NCBI RefSeq assembly: GCF_004664715.2
Contig: NC_051066.1
Span: 85,542,736 to 85,606,735, forward strand
Source: Peromyscus leucopus
Taxonomy: Eukaryota; Chordata; Mammalia; Rodentia; Cricetidae
Direction: 5' to 3'
DNA: 64,000 bases
The notes under the pieces were generated by a model that ran no database searches, was not told the DNA's origin, and saw only the letters and a program-made list of their open reading frames with translations. Each line of letters opens with the position of its first letter. Position 1 is the first letter of the stretch. The translations under genes were made by a program, and so were the position numbers. Below, in pieces: positions 56,207 through 64,000 of the stretch.

Positions 56207-56405
56207 ATATGAGTAAAACAAAGGCCGGGCGTTGGTGGCACACGCCTTTAATCCCAGCACTCGGGAGGCAGAGCCAGGCGGATCTCTGTGAGTTCGAGGC
56301 CAGCCTAGGCTACCAAGTGAGCTCCAGGAAAGGCGCAAAGCTACACAGAGAAACCCTGTCTCGAAAAAACCAAAAAAAAAAAAAAAAAATATATGAGTAA
56401 AACAA
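56207..56405 (+). mobile_element. Young B1 SINE with perfect target-site duplication
   Basis: B1 from GGCCGGGCGTTGGTGGCACA through AATCCCAGCACTCGGGAGGC, AGTTCGAGGCCAGCCTAGGC and AGAAACCCTGTCTCGAAAA to a long A tail. The 15 bp ATATGAGTAAAACAA flanks it at 56207-56221 and 56391-56405. CpGs and A tail are intact. Confidence 0.98.
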
Positions 56406-57564
56406 TGAGTGTGACTATTAAGTTTATGTGGAAATAGATTACATGGGAAAATAAATACAAAATTTATAAAAAAAATAAATTAAAATAAATTCTTCTTTTA
56501 AGGAAGAAAAGCTTCTGAGAAGTATGGATAGAATACAGTCAGGTTGCTTGCTCAAAAATAGTAGTGTGTATATTTTATGTAATTATATAAAAATGTGAAT
56601 TCAATAAATAGAAAGCATGAGACAACCTCAGCTACAGGTATGATATACTTTTGTGTGATTGATTGGGGAAAAAGAGTAGCTCAATCTCCATCTAGACTTT
56701 GTTAGTGCCTGAAAAAGCTCCCATAAATCATTGCACATCCACAGGCTGTCAAGCAGGTAGACACAGAATTTTTTTTTTACTTAATGGTACAGAAGGAGTA
56801 CATTGTTGAGTTTATTGTCTGCCTATACTTCAGTAAAATTATAAATCAATTCCAGGAGTTTCATAAAGCTCATTATTAAATCTGAATGCAAGAGAAATCA
56901 AAATACAATTAGATTGACATCATACCTTGATATATATAAACATTGTTCAAAGAAGAGGGTACCGACTTTTACTAGTAAATAAAGTTAAAAATGCCATTTA
57001 TCCAGCAAGTTCTCAGCATTTTTCAAAACACAGTGATAGACAGAGTTGAGACTCTAGAGAAGTGGGGTATATATTACATTATTGCTAGAGAAATTGGCAT
57101 CAGCTCAATCCCAAATATGCATCTTTTAACTAAAAAATTAACTGCTATGATCTTTTTAATAAAACATATATACAAACAAAATAATCAAAGGAGAATGTTG
57201 TATGTTGCAATTCATATATAATACCAAAAATTGAATGTAAATCTTAAAATATTTTTGTACAAATGAAGACATCAGAAAATGAATGATGTGGTATTATAGT
57301 GTGGATGTATAAAGAGATCACTACACATTACATAAAGAAGAAAGCATCAGAAATGTAAAATGATTATTTGTAGCTTCACCATTTTTACTTATCTATGATG
57401 CATAAGTCAGGAAATATAAGGAAGAGTATGGATATTAAACCATAAGAGTAGTTATTTGTGGGGAGTATTTTTGTGAGGAGAATTTAGTAGAACTTACACT
57501 TTTTGGAATACAATTCACCATGTCATAATCAGTGTTTGTAGTGTGATAAAGTTAGGGGTTTTTT
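56406..57564. other. AT-rich, no recognised feature
   Basis: About 1.2 kb. The 76-codon frame at 56991-57221 has no recognised motif. Confidence 0.5.
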
Positions 57565-58010
57565 TTGAGATTATAATGTAATTACAATATTTCTTCCTTC
57601 CTTTTTCTCCTTATAAACTCTCAATATATCTTGCCCCATTCACCTTCAAATTCATGGCCTCTTTCTTTAACCAATTTTTATTATATATATATATATATAT
57701 ATAATATGTTTAGTCTGTATGACCTTGCTTGTGTATGTTTTCAGGGCTGACTATTTGGTACTAGACTATCAATTGCTGAGTTTCTTCCATGGGGAAGACC
57801 ACCTCTTCCTCTTGCCGTATTCCTTAGTTGCCCATAGTTCTTTGTATTGGGTTGAAGCCTCATGAGCTCTTTCCCATCCAGTTTGGAATGCCCATTGCCA
57901 TTATCCTTCTTCAGCTCATGTCCTTCTTCAGTGAAGTCAGTGAGGCTTTGTGGATATAGCTTCTGACATTACTAGGAGACACAGTCTCAAAATAAGCTCC
58001 CTGATCCTCT
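57565..58010 (-). mobile_element. L1 (Lx-like) 3' UTR, antisense
   Basis: CACCTTCAAATTCATGGCC, a TA tract (57682-57703), CAGGGCTGACTATTTGG, TACTAGACTATCAATTG, CATTCTT-like CCTTAGTTGCCC and TTCAGCTCATGTCCTTC are the reverse complement of the Lx 3' UTR in order. Confidence 0.82.
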
Positions 58011-58805
58011 TGCCTTTACTAACTTATGAAACCTAAGAACCACATCAATGATCACCATGGCACAATAAAGTTAGTTTTAAGACATAAATACTTTATCATG
58101 AATTTAACATATAAAAGGGCATTATGGCATTAATGTAACCCATGAAGGACCTTTACACATAAATTCTTCATACCTTAAACTATACTGGACATCACTACTG
58201 TATCTATACTATTTCAAAATGGTTAATTAAAATGATTATTAGAGGCTGAATAGTAAGTATTCCAAATGAAACAAGCTGTGGTATGACAAGGTAGAAATGC
58301 ATGGCTGGTTAGAAATGTATAAAATCTGGAAAAGTTTTGACTAGTCCTTCTCCTTGATCCTCAGTATCCCTGTGTGTAAAGAATGGGAAGAGTGATTTCT
58401 CAAGTGAGTTTTAGTTTTTATATATTTAGTTACTTATCTTGTTTGGATGCTTGTGTTCATATTTTTATTTGCTTTACAATTAAGAGCAATTTTCAGAATT
58501 TAGAAGGCCAACAGGGAGGAGAGTGAGTGGAGATGGAGGAGAAGGGAGGGTGGGAAGAACAGGAGGAAGAGAGGAAGAAGAGAAGGAGTGTAGACCAGCC
58601 TACAATTATGTATCATATCCACTCTTTGTGAACTTATTTTTAATAGTTTTCAAATATAGCTGTAATATGAATATAGCACTAAATCAAAGGATGTTTTGAA
58701 GAGTCTACAAAACATAAAATTCTTTTAAAGTATGGGGGATGAGAAGTGTGGGTGTGTGTATCTGTCTGTGATTCTCTCTGTATGTATGTTTGTATTTCTG
58801 TATCT

Positions 58806-58806
<1 letters not shown>
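58011..58806. other. No gene; purine-rich stretch at 58505-58590
   Basis: A/G-rich run with GGAGGAGAAGGGAGG. Otherwise unassigned. Confidence 0.45.

Positions 58807-58851
<45 letters not shown>
58807..58851. repeat. (GT)n microsatellite
   Basis: About 22 uninterrupted units. Confidence 0.97.
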
Positions 58852-58852
<1 letters not shown>

Positions 58853-59284
58853 ATTTGTTCATCATGTCTGTACAGCTAGTGCGCAACTATATGAGAAAAA
58901 AAGCTAACACTAAATATATTCAGATTTATAAAGACTTCAAGCAGGCCATAAAGGCTGCCCACTAGAGAAAATGTATTTCCCCTACACACTTTTTCTCTTA
59001 TTTACCTAGAAGACAATTTTATCGTCTTCTTCACTTTCAAACACTGTCTTTCAACACCGCCTCTCTAAATCTCAGTCAGCTGATGGTTGCTTCCTGTCTC
59101 ACTTGAAGTGCTGTGAAGAAACTTCCAGTCCCCACACACCTACTCACATCTGTAGTGATATATCCCACCATCTCATTCCTACTTGAGACCAACTATTTCC
59201 TTACTAAGACCAATTCTTCTCCTTGTATAGATGTTTCTATTTCACTCACTAACCCTGAAACATCAGCTCACTGATTTCCCATTC
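58852..59284. other. No recognised feature
   Basis: Unique-looking sequence; nothing recognised. Confidence 0.45.
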
Positions 59285-59400
59285 TCTGTCCTTTAATTTT
59301 TTAATTAAAACAAAATTGCTTCATTTCTCCCTTTCCATTTAGTCCTTTAGACTCCTCCCATGTGCTTTTACATTTTATTTGCTTTTGATTTTTTTTTTAC
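59285..59400 (-). mobile_element. Possible L1 3' end, antisense
   Basis: TTTTAATTAAAACAAAATTG, TTCATTTCTCCCTTTCC and GACTCCTCCCATGTGC weakly resemble an antisense L1 3' UTR end. Confidence 0.35.
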
Positions 59401-59583
59401 AATGCAGCATACCACATAACAGGTTTGACTGAAATTTTCTTACACATTTTGTCTTTGTTAATTTTTCTCCTCAACTCCATTCTCTATCCTTCATTCATTC
59501 CTGCTGGTTCCCTTCCTCATCTCAGAAGCCCCATTATTACATGCATGAAGAATATGGTACTCTTTCTATGTTTATGAACATAT
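59401..59583. other. No recognised feature
   Basis: Unassigned. Confidence 0.4.
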
Positions 59584-59617
59584 GTGTGTGTGTGTGTGTA
59601 TGTGTGTGTGTGTGTGT
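59584..59617. repeat. (TG)n microsatellite
   Basis: About 17 units with one TA interruption. Confidence 0.93.
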
Positions 59618-60695
59618 TAGTACTAACATATGAAGAATAGCCAATATGATGGTTCATCTTAAAATTCATCACTCAGTAGAGTCAATGAATTTTATTTACA
59701 TACAACCTAACTCCAGACAACCACCACATTAGAGAAAGTACTACATCTTCTTTGACATAATCTTGTTTGACATTTCAAATATTAAAACATGGGTATTTTG
59801 TCAACAGTTCTCTTACTCTCTCATGTTTTCATGGGGAGTGACAATATAGACAACAGGCTTCTTCTTACTTGGAGGAAATCTTGCTTTATCTGGATTATAT
59901 AATATTTTAGTTTAAAAGAAAACAGGGGAAAATGACTTTGGAATGCTAGATTTGCCAATTTTGTTTTTCTGTTCTATATTCTTCTGTTCTCTCTAGACAC
60001 GTGGTATGAAAAAATGGCCTGTGTGGGTAGCCTGGGCTTTCCTGGCTGTGTTGGTTATAGGTGGACAACTCTTATCAGATTCAGATAAAAGAGAGGGAAG
60101 TAGATAAGGTCAATGGCCATATACTTTAAAGTGTTTGTCAGTTACACAAGTAGTCCTTAAGTATCCATCCCTAATTCTCTTGTATCTACTTCAAAATTGT
60201 TTAGAATCAAAGTGATGAAATAAGAGACACCATTATTGAATCTGTTAAAAATCCAACACATTCAAGAACAGGGATATTGATTCTAAGGGCCTTGATTTTT
60301 TAGGTATAGCCTGAAGCAAGAAGGATATGATGGGAAGACAGAGACTCCAGTCATTTTGACTTCTAACACAATTTCTCTTACTTATTGGAATGCTTTTTAT
60401 AGAGTGAAGTTATTTGATTTCTTGTTACCTCTCTCCCAGACTCATTCAATGCATGAATGAATACTTTACTAGTTTGTTAAAGAGTAAATGATGTTCATAG
60501 AATGCTTACCAAGAAGCCTGATACAAATGTGTACAGCAAGAATCATTGTCTTCCCCTTTTGTCAATAACCCACTGAGCAAATAACTGAAATCAAGGAGAA
60601 AGATTGTATTTAAGAACTACACAATGTTGAATGGTGGAAGCAACATTTTTCAGCAAATGGCAAGTATTAAATTTTGAAAAGAAAACAACATAAAT
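59618..60695. other. No recognised feature
   Basis: About 1.1 kb of unique-looking DNA ahead of a long L1. Confidence 0.45.
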
Positions 60696-60701
60696 TTTTC
60701 T

Positions 60702-63585
60702 TTGAAAGTGGAGAGATCTCATACTAGCAACTTAACAGCACAGCTGAAAGCACTAGAGAAAAAAGAAGCAAGCTCACCCAAGCTAAGTACAAGGCAGGAA
60801 GTAATTAAACTTGGAGCTGAAATCAATATACTAGAAACAAAGAGAATAATACAAAGAATTAATGAAACAGAGTTGATTCTTTAAAAAAAATCAATAAGAT
60901 AGACAAACCATTATCTAAACTAACAAAAAGATAGAGAGGGAGAGAGAGAAGAGAGGGAAGAGAGAGGAGAGAGAAAGAGAGAGAGAGGAGAATATCCAAA
61001 TTAACAAAATCAGCAGACACCTAAGAAATTCAAAGAATCATTATTTTATACATTAAAGGCCTGTATTCCACAAAATTATAAAATCTAAAAGAAATGGACA
61101 TTTTTTACAATAGATACCACTTACAAAAATTAAATCAAGAGAAGACACATGGACATATGACCCGAGGAAATAGAAGCAGTCATAAAAACAAAAACAAACA
61201 AAATGGGGCCAGATGGTTTTAGTGCAGAATTCTACCAAACTTTTAAAGAGCAGCTAACACGAATACTTCTCAATTTATTCCATAAAATAGAAACAGAAGG
61301 AACATTGCAAAATTCATGTTATGAGGGCACAGTTATCCTGATACTCAAACCACACAAAGATTCAACAAAGAAAGAGAATTACAAACAAATTATACTCATG
61401 GACATGGATGCAAAAATACTCAATATAATACTGACAAACTGGATCCAAGAACACATCAAGAAGATCATTCACCATGATCAGCTAGGCTTCATCTCAGAGA
61501 TGCAGGGATGGTTCAACATACTAATATCAGCTGATGTAATTCACCATATAAACAAACTGAAATTTAAAAAAAATATGTGACCACCTAATTAGATGCCGAG
61601 AAAGCCTTTGACAAAATCTAGCACTGCTTCAAGATAAATGTCTTGGAGAGATTAGGGGTACAAGAGTCAGACCCAAACATAATAAAGGCAATTTCCAGGG
61701 GGCCAATAATCAACATCAAATTAATGGGTAGAAACTCAAAGCAATTCCACTAAAATCATGAACAAGACAAGGCTTTCTATTCTCTCCATATCTATTCAGT
61801 ATACTAAATGAAAATTAGGCTGGAGAAATAAAACCACTGAAGGTAATCAAGGGGTTACACAGTGGAAATGAAGAATTCAAGGTATTGTTATTTGCAGATG
61901 ATATGATAGTATACATAAATGACTCCAAAAATTCTACTAGGAAACTCCTACAGCTGATAAACATCTTTAGTTAAGTGGCTAGATACAAACTAACTAAGAA
62001 GAATCAGCATCCTGTCTTTATACAAATGATAAATGAGCTCAGAAAAAAATTAGGGAAAAATACCTTTCACAATAGCCACAAATACTATAAAAAAAATCTT
62101 GGGGTAACTCTAACCAAGCAAGTGAAAGACTTGTAAAAATTTCAAGTCTTTGAAAAAAAATTGAAGAATATATTAGATGATGGAAAGATCTCCCATGTTC
62201 ATGGATTGGTAGAATTAACGGTAAAAATGATCATTCTAACAAAAGCAATCTACAGATCCAACACAATCCTTATAAAAATTTCAACACGATTCTTTCTTTA
62301 CAGATCTCAAAGGGTAACACTCAACTTCATCTGTAAAACAAACAAACAAACAATAAAATCAGGATAGCTAAAACAATCCTGTATAATAAAAGAGCATCCA
62401 GAGGTGTCACCATCCTGGATTTCAAGCTGTACTACAGAGCAATAGTAATAAAAACTTCATGGTATTAACATAAAAAGAGAGATGTTCATCGGTGGAGTCC
62501 CAGACATAAATGCACACACCTATAGCACCTGATTTTTGATAAAGAACCCAAAATACACAATGGAAAAAAAAAAAGAAATATTCTTCAACAAATGGTGCTG
62601 GTCTAACTGGATGTCAGCGTGTAGAAGAATGCAAACTGATCCATATCTATTGCCCTGCACAAAATTCAAGTACAAGTACAAGACCTCAACATAAAACCAG
62701 ACACACTGAACCTAATGGAAAAGAAAGTGAGAAATAGCTTTGAACTCACTAGGCAGAAGACAGTTCCCTGAACAGAACAATAGCACAGACACTGAGAACA
62801 ACAATCAATAAATGAGACCTCCTAAAACTGAAGTTTCTGTAAGGCAAAGGGCACTGTCAAAGTGACAAAACATCAGCCTACAGAATGGGAAAAGATTCTC
62901 ACCAACTTCACATTAAACAGGGGACTAATCCAAAATATTTAAAAAACTTAAGAAACTAGGCAACATCAAAGCAATAATCCAATTAAAAAAATGGGGAACG
63001 GATCTAAATAGAGAACTCTTGAATGACTGAAAAACATTTTAAAAATGTTCAGCATCCTTAGCCATCAGGGAAATATAAATCAATAATACTTTAAGATTCC
63101 ATCTTTCACCTGTCACAATGTCTATGATAAAAAAAAAATACTAGTGACAGTTCATTTCAGCAGGGATGTGGATCAAGGGGAATGCTCCTCCATTGCTGGT
63201 AGAAATGCCAACATGTACAGCCACTGTGAAAATCAATATGGAGGTTTCTCAGAAAATTGAGAATTGATCTACCTCAAGACCCAGCTATACCACTCTTGGG
63301 CATATACCCAAATGACGCTCCATCCTATCACAAGGGCACTTGCTCAACCATGTTCATTGTAGCTTTATTCATAGTAGCCAAAATCTGCAAATAACCTAAA
63401 TGTCCCTCAACCCAAGACTGGTTAAGAAAAATGTGGTACATTTACACTCAGCTGATAGAAACAATGACATCATGAAATTTTCAGGCAAATGGATAGAACT
63501 AGAAAAGATACTCTGAGTGAGGTAACCCAGACCCAGAAAGACAAAAATGTTAAGTACTCACTTATAAATGGATAGTAGCTGTTAA
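60702..63585 (+). pseudogene. L1 ORF2 remnant (reverse transcriptase and C-terminal region)
   Basis: ORF2 is the L1 endonuclease and reverse transcriptase. The copy begins with KALEKKEASSPK and RQEVIKLGAEIN (linker before RT). [14 protein letters not shown] and HHDQLGFI lie in the frame at 61203-61580. RT motif A (DAEKAFDKI) is at 61592-61618 in a second frame, and the catalytic FADD is at 61891-61902 in a third. A later piece at 62161-62367 and the C-terminal end near 63140-63585 follow in order. Several stops and frameshifts, plus a GA tract at 60931-60990, rule out activity. Confidence 0.92.
60931..60990. repeat. (GA)n tract inside L1 ORF2
   Basis: About 60 bp of interrupted AG repeats between the parts of ORF2 encoding the LTK-like and IQINKI-like residues. 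Intact L1s have only a short purine-rich stretch here. Confidence 0.93.
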
Positions 63586-64000
63586 GTAAAGGGTAACCAT
63601 GGTACAATCCACAGACCCAGACAGGCTAAGTAACCAGAAGGGCTCAAGGTGCAATGTGTGGATCTCCTTGGAAAGTGAAATAAAATAGATTTTGTGGGTG
63701 GACCGAGGGCAAGTTGGGATGGGAACAGGAGAGATCAGTTTGGAGGTGTGAGGAGGTGGAGGAAGAAAGTACTCAGGGAGATGACTGCAATTGGAGGACA
63801 TAGAGGTGATGTAGAAACCTAGTGCAGTGGAAACTCCCTGGAATCCATGAGGGTGATCCTAGTGAAGTCCCTAGTAATTTGTAATACAAATTAGCTCAAC
63901 CTGGCCATCTTCTATAACAAGACAAGACTCATCAGCCACAAAACCTTCGACCTTCAATCTGTCCTTCTTGCAAGATGTGTTGGGATAATGGTGGTACAGA

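Larger units (their letters stand above)
60696..64000 (+). mobile_element. Degenerate 5'-truncated L1 running off the window
   Basis: Contains about 2.9 kb derived from ORF2, starting after the endonuclease domain, and at least 415 bp of 3' UTR (from about 63586: TTAAGTAAAGGGTAACCATG, ATAGATTTTGTGGGTGGACC, CCTAGTGCAGTGGAAACTCC). ORF1, the 5' UTR and the endonuclease domain are missing. Divergence and multiple frame breaks show an old Lx-like copy. No polyA end is visible before 64000. Confidence 0.92.

Noticed and set aside
1..64000. CRISPR array, operon, prophage or other prokaryotic system
   Set aside because: No direct-repeat/spacer array and no long gene-dense frames. Rodent SINEs, L1s and ERVs throughout show vertebrate nuclear DNA.

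Overview
The window looks like non-coding nuclear DNA from a cricetid rodent (vole, hamster or deer-mouse group). The evidence is the repeat content: B1 SINEs of the form common in Cricetidae, B2/B3-type tRNA-derived SINEs, many 5'-truncated L1 tails with rodent 3' UTR sequence, a rodent MaLR provirus, and LTR elements resembling the cricetid mys/MysTR group. The species cannot be fixed from the sequence alone. All family names come from remembered consensus features, not from a database search.

I find no protein-coding gene. Every long reading frame is an antisense reading of a microsatellite, part of a dead retroelement, or chance. The two frames with recognisable ancestry are a stretch of L1 ORF2 near the right end (60702-63585) and a 178-codon frame on the minus strand inside a MaLR provirus (38105-38641).

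Layout. 1-5.4 kb: LTR end, MaLR LTR, compound microsatellite, two L1 tails, and a long unclassified repeat joined to an L1 endonuclease-domain remnant. 5.4-16.5 kb: SINEs, a 5'-inverted L1 with a B1 in its tail, two opposite-facing copies of an LTR family that contains B1-like sequence, and L1 tails. 16.5-26.5 kb: mostly repeat-poor AT-rich DNA with a few L1 and B1 insertions. 26.5-28.7 kb: a URR1-like DNA transposon and three L1 tails. 29.6-30.7 kb: a CpG-enriched, apparently single-copy stretch with a TATA box and an RFX-like half site, the best candidate for host regulatory or 5' exon sequence. 31.8-33.1 kb: a near-perfect 195 bp inverted duplication, an L1 tail and a B1. 37.0-40.3 kb: a minus-strand MaLR interrupted by an ERV LTR that is itself interrupted by an L1. 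44-51.4 kb: microsatellites, SINEs and L1 tails. 53.0-56.4 kb: an L1 tail, a mys-like ERV and a young B1. 57.5 kb to the end: L1 tails and a large degenerate L1 running off the right edge.

No gene system links these parts. They record successive retrotransposition, nested insertion and rearrangement. I saw nothing that supports a new functional system. The strongest observations are the foldback duplication at 31.8-32.6 kb, the three-level nested insertion at 37.0-40.3 kb, the 5'-inverted L1 at 8.2 kb and the promoter-like segment at 30 kb.
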